Below are positions 8,862 to 17,599 of a stretch of 64,000 nucleotides of DNA, piece by piece. Source of the DNA: an uncultured bacterium (GTDB lineage: Bacteria > Bacteroidota > Bacteroidia > Bacteroidales > Bacteroidaceae); assembly GCA_905215555.1 (NCBI GenBank), contig CAJMQU010000020.1, positions 1 to 64,000 of the forward strand, written 5' to 3'. How positions within the stretch are numbered: the stretch's first letter is position 1; each line of letters opens with the position of its first letter. Position numbers and translations under genes: made by a program. Below the pieces are notes generated by a model. That model was not told the DNA's origin. It saw nothing but the letters and a program-made list of their open reading frames with translations, and did not search any database.

Positions 8862-9800
8862 TTATTGCCTGTTGGCCTTCTTTATGTCCATCAGTGAAAT
8901 GTTCTCATTCCGGTATCGGGCATTCGGATTCCGCTCGCCTTTTGCCAATAACGGATCTTCATCATTCTTTTTGAACTGAATGGCTTTCTGCGGACAGTTT
9001 TGAATGCAGGCAAAACAGAAATCGCAATCTCCCTGCATGGCAATCCCATTCGAAGTAAATTCATAGTTTCCACGCGGACAGACATCCGTACAGGCTCCGC
9101 AACCGATACAATTCTCCGTAACGACAAAATATTTTTCACTTTTCTTGAGAAAACCGATTTCCGGATCAAGCCCCGAAAGCGTCATGAATCCTGCGTGCAT
9201 CTGACGTTCTTCTTCACTTACAGGTTCGTGCCACTGACGCCTGCGGGATATATCCTCGGTAATTCGCTGCAAATTCTCCGGAATATGCTTCTCCATTTTT
9301 ATTTGTTCGTTCATGTCGAAATTCGGCAACCAATTGTCTACCATGATGAGCGTGGTAATATAGTCGAATGGATTGCCAGCCTTGCCCGATATGCCATCCC
9401 ATATCTCTACAGCATCACATTTTCTCGCTCCATAAGTGAGGACTGCGAACTTATATTCTGCTTTCAGTCTGGCTTTACTGATGAAATTCCGTACCATATT
9501 GGGCGGCATATGACCATATATCGGATAGACAAGACCTATTTCATCTGCCTCGAACTCGTACCGGTTTTGTTTTATCATTTGCGGAATACTCAGTAACCGG
9601 CCTTCTGTCCCTGCCAATTGGCGGGAGACATACAAGCAATTTCCCGTAGCGGTGAAATACAAAACAATGCGCTTCTTCTGTGGCTTTTCAGCACAGGAAG
9701 TCAAGGCTGATAATCCTATTGAAGAGGTGGCTACTCCTGCGACAATCATACCGATTCTCGCCAAAGCCTCTCTACGGCTGATTCCTTTATCTGTTCCCAT
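8862..9800 (-). CDS. Exported flavodoxin-ferredoxin (EFR1-like) protein
   Basis: A 312-residue redox protein. The N-terminus has a twin-arginine-like stretch (ISRREALARIG) and a hydrophobic segment ending in a possible lipobox (SALTSC), suggesting export and membrane anchoring. Residues about 43-200 form a flavodoxin-like domain (VLYFTATGNCLYVSRQLA, an FMN phosphate loop). The C-terminus has two [4Fe-4S] sites (CIGCGACTDVCPRGN and CDFCFACIQNCPQKAI). Such proteins shuttle electrons; the partner is unknown. The Tat-type start is weaker than that of the aldo/keto reductase at 11150. A -7 box lies at 9869-9862. Confidence 0.85.
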   Translation of the reverse strand: MGTDKGISRREALARIGMIVAGVATSSIGLSALTSCAEKPQKKRIVLYFTATGNCLYVSRQLAGTEGRLLSIPQMIKQNRYEFEADEIGLVYPIYGHMPPNMVRNFISKARLKAEYKFAVLTYGARKCDAVEIWDGISGKAGNPFDYITTLIMVDNWLPNFDMNEQIKMEKHIPENLQRITEDISRRRQWHEPVSEEERQMHAGFMTLSGLDPEIGFLKKSEKYFVVTENCIGCGACTDVCPRGNYEFTSNGIAMQGDCDFCFACIQNCPQKAIQFKKNDEDPLLAKGERNPNARYRNENISLMDIKKANRQ

Positions 9801-9861
9801 ATCAGATTGTTATTTAAGGTATTCATACTTTCGTTCTTGACAGAACTCATTTTCGACAATG

Positions 9862-9869
9862 CAAAGTTA
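9862..9869 (-). promoter_or_regulatory. -7 box of the flavodoxin-ferredoxin gene
   Basis: TAACTTTG on the minus strand, matching TAnnTTTG, about 61 bases upstream of the ATG at 9800. Confidence 0.5.
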
Positions 9870-9977
9870 CACGACAAACAGAGGCGCATCCATAGATGTA
9901 TTACGGTTTCAAACACCAATTTTACTGTATATGGAAGTTACCTTACAACAGAATAAAAACAATAAGGTGATCACAAT

Positions 9978-10023
9978 AAAAAAACGCTGATATCATTGTC
10001 TTTATATGACAACAATATCAGCG
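9978..10023 (-). terminator. Intrinsic terminator after the MBL-fold gene
   Basis: Arms 9985-9993 (CGCTGATAT) and 10015-10023 (ATATCAGCG), extended inside by TTGTC/GACAA, are followed on the minus strand by seven Ts (9984-9978). It lies 32 bases after the stop of the gene at 10055, and separates it from the flavodoxin-ferredoxin gene. Confidence 0.8.
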
Positions 10024-10054
10024 CGTTCCACTATTCATTACAGAGATGAAGCTC

Positions 10055-11131
10055 CTATAAAGGTACGACCTCCCCTATCACAGGAACCAGCATATTCAGT
10101 GAATCTTGTTTCTGCATATTTTTTTCGTTCACCAGAGGCTCATCCCAGGGATGCCTTGCCAAAGCATATTTGGAATGATGCACGGTCAATATTTTTTTTG
10201 CTCTCAACTCCCTGGCAGCCTTTCCCATATCCGAAGGCATCAGATGGATATACTTCCAGTCTTCATTGTATTGGCCATTCTCCAGAATGGCGAGGTCGAT
10301 ACCCGGAAAGCATTTTCCGATTTCTTCAAAATGGGAATCATATCCACCATCTCCTGCCATATATAGTTTTTGAGACGGAGTTTCCAGCAAGAAAGACGCC
10401 CATAAAGTCCGGTTGGCTTTCAAGCCACGACCGGAGAAATGTCGCGTCGGGAGACAATGAACGGTGAAACCTGCATCCAGTGCGGCATTTTCCTGCCAAT
10501 CCAGCTCCACAAGTTGTTCTTTACTGTATCCCCAATATTCCAGATGTTCACCGACACCCAATCCGCAAATTACTTTTCCTACCCGCTCCTTCAGACTTTT
10601 TACAGTACGATAATCCAGATGGTCCCAATGGTCGTGGCTGATCACCAGATAATCAATATCCGGCATATCTTCCGGAGTATAAATATCAGTCCCTTTAAAC
10701 GGCTTATTAACAAAGGACACAGGAGAAGCCATGCAGAATACAGGATCAACGAGGATGCGCTTCCCGTCTATCTGAATAAAGTAAGAGGAATGTCCGAACC
10801 AGATAAGTATGTCTTTATCACGTTCCAACTTATGCAAGTCCGTTTTAATGGTAGGAACTGCATTTTCCGGTCGCAACCCCTCCGGCTTACTGAACAGAAA
10901 AGAAAGCATCGCTCCAAAGCGTCCTTTATCCGACGTCATCATCGGTGTCTGGCGCAGATTGCTGAACTGACCGTCGCGGTAATGGGGCGAACGTTTGATT
11001 CTCTCCAAGCGCTCACCTTGGGGTAACCTGCCGAAGCTCGGCTGATTGATAAAAGCGAATACGGAAATGCATATCACAGCTATAACCGCTATCAGTATTC
11101 CAAACCACATACGTACTTTTATTTTTTTCAT
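10055..11131 (-). CDS. Membrane-anchored metallo-beta-lactamase-fold hydrolase
   Basis: A 358-residue protein with one N-terminal membrane segment (about 8-28) and a UlaG/NAPE-PLD-like metallo-beta-lactamase domain. The zinc motif SHDHWDHLD is at about residue 190, with further ligands in PTRHFSGRG, AGDGGYD and TVHHSKYAL. IWFGHSSYFIQIDGKRILVDP is typical of this group (shown here as two parts, IWFGHSSYFIQIDG and KRILVDP). The substrate is unknown; phosphodiesters, lactones or N-acyl phospholipids are possible. The gene follows the aldo/keto reductase by 18 bases, so it is probably the last gene of the redox/transport operon, and a terminator follows. Confidence 0.88.
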   Translation of the reverse strand: MKKIKVRMWFGILIAVIAVICISVFAFINQPSFGRLPQGERLERIKRSPHYRDGQFSNLRQTPMMTSDKGRFGAMLSFLFSKPEGLRPENAVPTIKTDLHKLERDKDILIWFGHSSYFIQIDGKRILVDPVFCMASPVSFVNKPFKGTDIYTPEDMPDIDYLVISHDHWDHLDYRTVKSLKERVGKVICGLGVGEHLEYWGYSKEQLVELDWQENAALDAGFTVHCLPTRHFSGRGLKANRTLWASFLLETPSQKLYMAGDGGYDSHFEEIGKCFPGIDLAILENGQYNEDWKYIHLMPSDMGKAARELRAKKILTVHHSKYALARHPWDEPLVNEKNMQKQDSLNMLVPVIGEVVPL

Positions 11132-11149
11132 CCTAAATCAGTTCATGAA

Positions 11150-12538
11150 CTATAACGTTTCCTGTTTCAACTGTTCCACAAACGCATCAATACGTCTCAG
11201 TTCTTTAGGAATATTGATGCTCTGCGGACAGTGGGACGAGCATTGATCACAGCCGATGCAATGACTTGCCTGGCGCAGACGCGGCACACTCCGGTCGTAC
11301 CCCACCAGAAAAGCACGGCGCGCCTGCCTGTAATTCTCATCTTGCTGGCTCTTCGGCACATTCCCCTCATTCACACATTTATTATAATGTATGAGCACAG
11401 CAGGAATATCGATACCATACGGACAAGGCATACAGTATTTACAATCATTACAAGGCACCGTAGGATATTTCAGCATCAACTGTGCCGTTTCTTCCAGAAA
11501 CTCCTTATCGTCCTCGGTCAGAGGGACCAACGGAGAATATGTGCGGATGTTATCCTGCAAATGCTCCATGTAGGTCATGCCACTCAATACCGTCAATACC
11601 AACTCTGGAGAACCTGCAAAACGGAATGCCCACGATGCCACACTATCCTCCGGACGGCGTTGTTTAAGACGCGTCATGATATGAGTAGGCACATTGGAAA
11701 GACGCCCTCCCAACAACGGTTCCATAATGACCGCCGGAATATTGCGCTTCACCAATTCATCATACAGATAGTCCGCATTCACATTACGTCCCGAAGCATG
11801 CTTCCAGTCCACATAATTGAGCTGTATCTGCACAAAATCCCATTTCACCTCATCATGCAGGGATAGTGCATAGTCATATGTCTCCACCGAACCATGAAAA
11901 GAGAATCCCAGATTACGGATACGCCCCGCCTCCCGTTCTTTCAACAGAAATTCGATCATTCCGTTGTCAATATACCGTGCCTTGAAAGCCTCCGTTCCGC
12001 CGCCACCAATGGAGTGAAGCAGATAGTAATCAATATAATCCGTCTGCAAATCCTCGAACGACTTGCGATACATGGCAATGGAATTCTCACGGCTATAATT
12101 GCTGAAATTAGACAGCTTGGTAGCAATGAACAGCTTCTCGCGCGGATGACGCTTCAGTGCAATACCTGTTGATTTCTCCGACCATCCCTGCACATAAACC
12201 GGGGATGTATCGAAATAATTCACCCCGTGTGCGATGGCATAATCCACCAATTCGTTTACGGCATCCTGGTCAATCATATCTCCCTTCCCATCCGGCGATG
12301 GGACAGTCGGCCAGCGCATACAACCATAGCCGAGCAGTGAGACACAGTCTTTCTGCATCGTAGAGGTGCGGTAAGTCATCTTGTCCGTAGGCACCGGCGT
12401 AGATGCAGTACCTCCGGGCGTCACCCCGTCTTTTTGCTTGCAGCTATAAAGAGTTGCGGCAGCCGTAGTTGTGGCAGCACTGATACCCACTATTTTCAGG
12501 AAATCCCTGCGGTTTATATTTTTATTATGTTCTTCCAT
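11150..12538 (-). CDS. Exported aldo/keto reductase-ferredoxin fusion
   Basis: A protein of about 462 residues starting MEEHNKNINRRDFLKIVG, a good twin-arginine motif, with a hydrophobic stretch and lipobox-like LYSC. Residues about 50-350 are an aldo/keto reductase barrel (YFDTSPVY, IATKLSNF, the Tyr-based active site region and LGFSFHGS). The C-terminal part has two [4Fe-4S] sites (CNDCKYCMPCPYGIDIP and CIGCDQCSSHCPQSINIP). Family members are annotated as aldo/keto reductases of unknown substrate. If exported there is no NADPH outside the cytoplasm, so electrons might come through the clusters. ATG 12553 is an alternative start. Gaps of 18 and 32 bases to the neighbours suggest one operon. 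Confidence 0.85.
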   Translation of the reverse strand: MEEHNKNINRRDFLKIVGISAATTTAAATLYSCKQKDGVTPGGTASTPVPTDKMTYRTSTMQKDCVSLLGYGCMRWPTVPSPDGKGDMIDQDAVNELVDYAIAHGVNYFDTSPVYVQGWSEKSTGIALKRHPREKLFIATKLSNFSNYSRENSIAMYRKSFEDLQTDYIDYYLLHSIGGGGTEAFKARYIDNGMIEFLLKEREAGRIRNLGFSFHGSVETYDYALSLHDEVKWDFVQIQLNYVDWKHASGRNVNADYLYDELVKRNIPAVIMEPLLGGRLSNVPTHIMTRLKQRRPEDSVASWAFRFAGSPELVLTVLSGMTYMEHLQDNIRTYSPLVPLTEDDKEFLEETAQLMLKYPTVPCNDCKYCMPCPYGIDIPAVLIHYNKCVNEGNVPKSQQDENYRQARRAFLVGYDRSVPRLRQASHCIGCDQCSSHCPQSINIPKELRRIDAFVEQLKQETL

Positions 12539-12570
12539 ATATGTTTCTAACATTTATCACATTATCACCT

Positions 12571-14076
12571 TTAAATCACCCTGTGTCTCTCGTGCCCCTC
12601 TACATAGATGGCACTGAACGGACGTGCCGGACAAAGATTCTCGCAAGCACCGCAACCGATGCAACGCTCCACGTTGATGGCCGGAATTTTCGGAGACTTG
12701 TCATCATTCGCATCAGAAGGCACCATCGTAATGGCACCAGTCGGACAGTGACGGGCACAGTTTCCACAATTCACTCCGTCCGTCAACGGCACGCAGTTTT
12801 TCTTGATCCATACAGCATGACCTATCTGAATAGACGATTTATCGGCCAAGCTGGTAAGATGAATGGCATCCGTCGGGCATACCTCGGCACACTTAGCACA
12901 TTCCGGACGGCAATAGCCACGTTCGTATGACATCTCCGGCTGCATCAGTGTCATCAGATTACCGGACGGACGCAATACCTGGTTAGGACACACTGATACG
13001 CAAAGCTGACAAGCGGTGCAATGCTGCGTAAAGTTGCGTGCACTCAATGAACCTGCCGGAAAAATGGGCGTTGTACGTTTGGGAATCTTCTTATCTTCGA
13101 TAACCGCCAATCCGCCATCCACCTTTTTCTCCTGCGCTTTCAGCAAGGTGCTTGCAGCAAACACGGCCCCGGCCGAGAAAAAAGCACGGCGTGTGTTATC
13201 CACCTGTTCCGGTGACACACTGTTTGTCTTCCCGACAGCTACCGGTTGCTGCACTCCTTTACGCGGACGCTCATAGCGGATGGCTCCCTTCCTGCACTTC
13301 CCAATGCAATCCATACAGGTCACACAACGACTATAATCTATTTTATGAGCCTTCGGGTCTATACAGGCAGCTTTACAGTTGCGTGCACATAATCCGCAAC
13401 CATTGCATTTACTTGTATCAATCACTGGTTTCAACAAAGAAAAACGTGACAGGAATCCCAGCAATGTGCCCACCGGACAAATCGTATTACAATAAGTACG
13501 TCCATTGCGCCAAGCCAGCACAGCCAGAATGACAAACGTCAGGACAGCTATCACAAAAGTCCCCGCAGATTTCATCCACACATCCACGGAATAGAACATA
13601 TAACTGTCCGCACGTTCCGCCAAATAGGCAAGTAGATTATTTCCCCACTGATAAACTGGGGCAAAGAGATTGGCAGCAATCCGCCCATACGAACTGTAAG
13701 GTGCAAGCAGCGTCGCCAGAGAGCCAATGCCTCCTATCAAAGCCAATAGAAACACGCCCAACACCCCATAGCGCAGCCAGTTGAGCGCAGGCGAATAAGA
13801 GTAGCGGTTTTTCTTCCGCTTTTTGCCCAGCCATGAAATCACGTCCTGAAAGACACCCAACGGGCATATAACCGAACAATACACACGACCCAAAAGCAGC
13901 GTCAGCACAATCAGGGCTATCACAACCCCTACATTCAAGGCCAACAATGCAGGCAAGAATTGAATTTTAGCCATCCATCCGAACCAACCATGCAGTGTCC
14001 CTGTGAAGTCGAGGAACAGCAACGTAATCAGCACGAAAAAGAAAATGGCAACCGTTAGTCTGATTTTTCGTAACAT
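12571..14076 (-). CDS. NapH/NosR-like membrane polyferredoxin
   Basis: A 501-residue integral membrane iron-sulfur protein. The N-terminal half has about four or five membrane helices with two CPxG motifs (VICPLGVFQD and TICPVGTLLGF), typical of NapH/CcoG-type quinol-linked proteins. It is followed by several [4Fe-4S] motifs: CNGCGLCARNCKAACI, CVTCMDCIGKCRKGAI, CTACQLCVSVCPNQVL, CAKCAEVCPTDAI, CGNCARHCPTGAI and CIGCGACENLCPARPF. A short hydrophobic segment (AFFSAGAVFAAS, near 300) separates two clusters of motifs. It should pass electrons between the membrane quinone pool and periplasmic or membrane partners, most likely the neighbouring exported reductase. The in-frame start at 14103 is GTG; ATG 14076 is preferred. 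Confidence 0.88.
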   Translation of the reverse strand: MLRKIRLTVAIFFFVLITLLFLDFTGTLHGWFGWMAKIQFLPALLALNVGVVIALIVLTLLLGRVYCSVICPLGVFQDVISWLGKKRKKNRYSYSPALNWLRYGVLGVFLLALIGGIGSLATLLAPYSSYGRIAANLFAPVYQWGNNLLAYLAERADSYMFYSVDVWMKSAGTFVIAVLTFVILAVLAWRNGRTYCNTICPVGTLLGFLSRFSLLKPVIDTSKCNGCGLCARNCKAACIDPKAHKIDYSRCVTCMDCIGKCRKGAIRYERPRKGVQQPVAVGKTNSVSPEQVDNTRRAFFSAGAVFAASTLLKAQEKKVDGGLAVIEDKKIPKRTTPIFPAGSLSARNFTQHCTACQLCVSVCPNQVLRPSGNLMTLMQPEMSYERGYCRPECAKCAEVCPTDAIHLTSLADKSSIQIGHAVWIKKNCVPLTDGVNCGNCARHCPTGAITMVPSDANDDKSPKIPAINVERCIGCGACENLCPARPFSAIYVEGHERHRVI

Positions 14077-14101
14077 ACTTTTATTTTTAAGTTTCACAAA
14101 C

Positions 14102-14249
14102 ACTCAACTTTAGTTGACAAGGTCTCTGTTGACGAGGGGCCCAGGAAGATAGAACCCTGTTTAAAACATAAGAGAATGACATCCTCACTGATCAACTTGT
14201 CTCTAATCTCCTTGTTAACTAATAAACTTGAGCTTAGCAAAAGTTGAGT
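14102..14249. repeat. Large imperfect inverted repeat between operon genes
   Basis: Perfect outer arms ACTCAACTTT (14102-14111) and AAAGTTGAGT (14240-14249), with weaker pairing inside (AGTTGACAAGG near 14112 against CCTTGTTAACT near 14211). The right arm ends inside the stop codon of the S-component gene. Its position between two genes of one operon suggests transcript processing or attenuation rather than full termination. Confidence 0.55.
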
Positions 14250-14761
14250 CATTTATAAACCAAATACTTAATGAACAGATAGCCGCCCAGTACCTGCAAT
14301 ACCATTCCCGGAATGCCGATACGGAAATCCTGCAAGGCAAGAGCGAGATTGCCCAACATGGCCCACTCACCCAGCGTGCCCACAAACTGATAGACCCAAA
14401 CCACCAGTGCCAGCATCGGAACAGAGACACGCTTGAATCGACTGGCAATATATCCGGCAGCCACCGCCAACAAAGCTGATTTCAGAAGTATAGCCGGAAG
14501 TACGCCCGCAGCAGGCATACCGAAGAGCAGATGATTCAGAACCGGAGAAAAAACAGCAGTCAGCAGTCCTACTTTCCAACCATATTTATAGGCTCCGATA
14601 AGTGTAAAGAAATAGATAGGAAGCAACGTGAGGCCACCTTGCGGAATAAGATGGCAAAGCTGAGGCAGAGCCAGATTGCCCAGAATGAAAAAAGCAGCTG
14701 TAAAGTACGTTTTCACATTGGCATATTCCAAAGAATAAAGTCTGATAGTTGTTGTTTTCAT
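14249..14761 (-). CDS. ECF-type transporter S component, substrate unknown
   Basis: A 170-residue, six-helix membrane protein resembling substrate-binding S components of energy-coupling-factor vitamin/cofactor transporters (LPQLCHLIPQGGLTLLPIYF, YGWKVGLLTAVFSPVLNHLL, ILLKSALLAVAAGYIASRFK). No A or T component is in the window, so it would share an ECF module encoded elsewhere or act alone. It lies 15 bases downstream of a TonB-dependent receptor gene, which suggests receptor and S component import the same small ligand through the two membranes. Substrate cannot be read from sequence. Confidence 0.75.
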   Translation of the reverse strand: MKTTTIRLYSLEYANVKTYFTAAFFILGNLALPQLCHLIPQGGLTLLPIYFFTLIGAYKYGWKVGLLTAVFSPVLNHLLFGMPAAGVLPAILLKSALLAVAAGYIASRFKRVSVPMLALVVWVYQFVGTLGEWAMLGNLALALQDFRIGIPGMVLQVLGGYLFIKYLVYK

Positions 14762-14775
14762 AATTTATATGTTTA

Positions 14776-16686
14776 TTAAAAATTAATGTTTACTCCACCC
14801 ATGAAAGTAGCTTTCGGCATCGGATAACCGGCTATTATTTCGTAACATTGTGCCAGCAGGTTCTCTCCGCGCACATAAAACGACAGACAATGAGTCGCCT
14901 TGAAACTTCCCTGCATATCCCACAGCACAAAGTTTTCCTTGGTTTCCGTATCTAGATCCGTATAAAGTCCCTTCACATATTGAATGCCCGTAGATGCGCT
15001 CCAACGTCCTTTTCTAAAGTTTACGCCTCCGTAAAGTTTATGTTCGGGAGATGCCAGCACCGGATTCTCCATGTGGAGCCAGCTATAATTTGCCGTAACA
15101 CTCCACATCGGATTGAACTGGTATCCTATATTCGCTTCCGCCCCCCAGTTTTCAATCTTGCCCGAATTTTGATTCAGCATGCCGCTGCCTGCCGGATTAG
15201 GAAGACGCAGAATAAGATTCTCACCATTTATATAGAATACATTCACACCATAGGACAAACGGTTTTCCATGAGGTGCTGTGAAAAGGAAAGTTCATAATT
15301 CCACAATTTCTCAGGTTTCAGATCTGGGTTTTGTGGAGGGAACATATACATTTCGCGAATGGTGGGGTTGCGGAACCCTTTACTTGCCATCGCCTTGATT
15401 TCCGCATCTTCCGGGAGGTGGAAAGCCAAACCGACTTGCGGAATAAACTCCGTCCCCGTCTGCGAATGATGGTCTAAGCGTGCACCGGCATTCAGAGTGA
15501 GCCAGGTGACGATGTCTTGCCGGAAATCCACATATCCTGCCACTTCATTCAGTGATTTATCCGCTGAGGTTTCACGATGTCCGTCAAAGAACCGGTTCCA
15601 TGCTTCACCACCGAAATGGAAATAATCAGCTCCTACAGTCACCCGGTTGCCTTTGAAAAACTGCACGCTCTGATACCACGATACACCGAGCATCCGGTCG
15701 TTGGAGTTGAAACGGTAGTCAAGCGGTTCTCCACCGGCCTGATAACCGTCGTTTATCCAGTGGTCGCCCCAGTTATAGAAGAAACTCAATGCTCCCGAAG
15801 TCTTCCCATAATGATTCTCCAGAGCAAAAGAAGTCATGCCTCGGGTGATGCGCTGGTCGTTGTCGATATAAGGGCGACCCACCGTCCCCGGATTAGTGGC
15901 ATTGAAACGAGTGATATTCACATCCCCCCACAGCCTCCAGTTGTCCGTGAAGTCGTAACTCAGTTTGGCATAACCGCCGTATTGTTCAAAAGCCATATTG
16001 GTACGATGCCCGTCCGTACGATTATAGGAGGCTGTCACCGTACTGCTGAAACGTCCTTTCCGGATGCGATTGGTTGCTTCGGTCTGCAAAGTTCCATAAG
16101 AACCGGCACCGATGTTGATGCTTGTATTCACACCGTCTTCCTGCATCTTGCGAGTGACAATATTGATGACGCCCCCCATAGCATTGGAGCCATAAAGCAC
16201 TGATGCCGGACCGCGAAGCACTTCCACACGCTCCGCCATCATCGTCTGGTAAGCATCGGCGATGGGATGCCCCATCAGCCCCATATATTGGGGATGCCCG
16301 TCAATCAAAACCAGCAGCCCGGTAGTGGGTAGCCCGGCCTGTGCAGGACCACCGATTCCACGCAGCGACATCTGTCCTGACGCACCCGTAGCCACCCCAT
16401 AACCCATCACGCCGCGTGACGTTGAGAAAAAACCAGGCACCTGTGAATTCAGCACCGGAAGCACGGAACTCTGACGGCTTGCTTCGAGTTGCGGACGTCC
16501 CACCACCGACACAGTCATGGGCAGATGGCGTATATCGGTTTCACTGCGTGTGCCCGTCACCACTACTTCATTGATGGCGTAGCTTCTGGCTACTTGTGTA
16601 CTGTCCTTGCTTATTTGTGCTTGCAAGCCTGCCACACTCATCAGGCAGCCTGTACATAACGCAAGTATCATTCTCTCTTTTTTCAT
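14776..16686 (-). CDS. TonB-dependent outer-membrane receptor
   Basis: A 636-residue outer-membrane receptor. Signal peptide ends near GLQAQ (about 24); a TonB-box-like segment (INEVVVTGTRSETDI) begins near 38; the plug domain has VEVLRGPASVLYGSNAMGG with VINIVTRK; the rest is a 22-strand barrel ending in Phe (GGVNINF). Its size and lack of an N-terminal carboxypeptidase-like domain place it with BtuB/siderophore-type receptors rather than SusC. The neighbours (S component, redox proteins, LytTR system) suggest uptake of a cofactor, metal complex or small redox-active compound. Promoter, a palindrome and paired direct repeats lie immediately upstream. Confidence 0.9.
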   Translation of the reverse strand: MKKERMILALCTGCLMSVAGLQAQISKDSTQVARSYAINEVVVTGTRSETDIRHLPMTVSVVGRPQLEASRQSSVLPVLNSQVPGFFSTSRGVMGYGVATGASGQMSLRGIGGPAQAGLPTTGLLVLIDGHPQYMGLMGHPIADAYQTMMAERVEVLRGPASVLYGSNAMGGVINIVTRKMQEDGVNTSINIGAGSYGTLQTEATNRIRKGRFSSTVTASYNRTDGHRTNMAFEQYGGYAKLSYDFTDNWRLWGDVNITRFNATNPGTVGRPYIDNDQRITRGMTSFALENHYGKTSGALSFFYNWGDHWINDGYQAGGEPLDYRFNSNDRMLGVSWYQSVQFFKGNRVTVGADYFHFGGEAWNRFFDGHRETSADKSLNEVAGYVDFRQDIVTWLTLNAGARLDHHSQTGTEFIPQVGLAFHLPEDAEIKAMASKGFRNPTIREMYMFPPQNPDLKPEKLWNYELSFSQHLMENRLSYGVNVFYINGENLILRLPNPAGSGMLNQNSGKIENWGAEANIGYQFNPMWSVTANYSWLHMENPVLASPEHKLYGGVNFRKGRWSASTGIQYVKGLYTDLDTETKENFVLWDMQGSFKATHCLSFYVRGENLLAQCYEIIAGYPMPKATFMGGVNINF

Positions 16687-16726
16687 CTTTAAAATCAGTC
16701 TTTTATTCTATAATAATTTTCGATTG

Positions 16727-16734
16727 CAAATATA
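16727..16734 (-). promoter_or_regulatory. -7 box of the TonB receptor operon
   Basis: TATATTTG on the minus strand, 41 bases upstream of ATG 16686. The expected -33 position falls in the TTTC centre of the palindrome at 16742-16764, so that palindrome overlaps the promoter. Confidence 0.6.
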
Positions 16735-16741
16735 GGAACTG

Positions 16742-16764
16742 TTATCTACAGAAACTGTAGATAA
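16742..16764. promoter_or_regulatory. Palindromic operator candidate overlapping the -33 region
   Basis: Perfect 10-base arms TTATCTACAG and CTGTAGATAA separated by AAA. Its place over the -33 region suggests a repressor site or interference with RNA polymerase binding. There is no T-run, so it is not a normal terminator of the response regulator gene. Confidence 0.6.
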
Positions 16765-16792
16765 ATTACGGTAGTACATACCTAAATTACGG
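16762..16792 (-). promoter_or_regulatory. Paired direct repeats, probable LytTR regulator site
   Basis: On the minus strand CCGTAATTTA occurs twice (16792-16783 and 16771-16762), 21 bases apart, i.e. two DNA turns, just upstream of the -33 region of the TonB receptor promoter. Paired direct repeats at about two turns are how LytTR-domain activators usually bind, and such a regulator is encoded next door. Confidence 0.55.
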
Positions 16793-16808
16793 ATTAACTC
16801 CTTGTAAC

Positions 16809-17564
16809 CTAATCGTTACTTACCAGCCAGGACTTAAACTCGGATGCCTTGTTCTTACTGATATAAATGCGCTCGGGAACTTCCACATCGAGCGTCAGCA
16901 GCAGGCGACTGTCAAACCAGATGGTTATATCCGTCACGCTGTTCCGGGCTATGATGAATTGCTTGTTCGCCCGGATAAAGTCTGCAGGATTCAGGGACGT
17001 CATAATCTGTTCCAGCGTCTTGGAGTATGGATACATGATCCCGTCTTTCAAATATACACACGTATGCTTATCCGCCGTATAAAAACACGAAACATCCCTC
17101 AGATCAATGGGCACCAATTTATCCTTATAGGAAATCAACAACTTATCTTTATATTTGGGTGCCGGTGCCAGCAGGTTCAACCGAGTTAAGTACTGCATAA
17201 TATCCTGACGGGTCAGCTTGCTGTACTTGTCCAGTGCATGTCTCACATCCTCCACCTTCACCGGTTTCAGCAAATAGTCCACGCTGTTCACCTTAAAGGC
17301 TTCTATCGCATATCGGTCATAGGCCGTCGTAAAAACAATGGGAGTTTCCAGTTCCATCTTGTCGAAGATAGTAAATGCCGAGCCGTCCGACAAATGGATA
17401 TCCATGAATATCAAATCCGGAGCCGGATTGGATTGCAGCCAATGGATAGTCTGGGTCACACTTTCCGTATTACCGGAAATCTGAATATCATAGGAGACTT
17501 CTCTGAGAATATCTACCAGATTCTCATAAGCGGCAGTCTCGTCTTCAACAATCAACACTCTCAT
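16809..17564 (-). CDS. LytTR-family response regulator
   Basis: A 251-residue regulator: receiver domain (MRVLIVEDETAAYENLVDIL, phospho-acceptor in LIFMDIHLSDG about residue 55, VDYLLKPVKVEDV about 104) and a C-terminal LytTR DNA-binding domain (KLVPIDLRDVSCFYTADKHT, FIRANKQFIIARNSVTDI). It lies 35 bases after the LytS-like kinase gene and forms a pair with it. The natural target is the TonB receptor promoter 45-80 bases beyond its stop codon. Confidence 0.92.
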   Translation of the reverse strand: MRVLIVEDETAAYENLVDILREVSYDIQISGNTESVTQTIHWLQSNPAPDLIFMDIHLSDGSAFTIFDKMELETPIVFTTAYDRYAIEAFKVNSVDYLLKPVKVEDVRHALDKYSKLTRQDIMQYLTRLNLLAPAPKYKDKLLISYKDKLVPIDLRDVSCFYTADKHTCVYLKDGIMYPYSKTLEQIMTSLNPADFIRANKQFIIARNSVTDITIWFDSRLLLTLDVEVPERIYISKNKASEFKSWLVSND

Positions 17565-17599
17565 ATCGCTACTCTTTTGCTTTGATATTGATTCTGTTT

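Noticed and set aside
16742..16764. Palindrome as terminator of the LytTR gene
   Set aside because: No following T-run on either strand, and it overlaps the promoter of the next gene.
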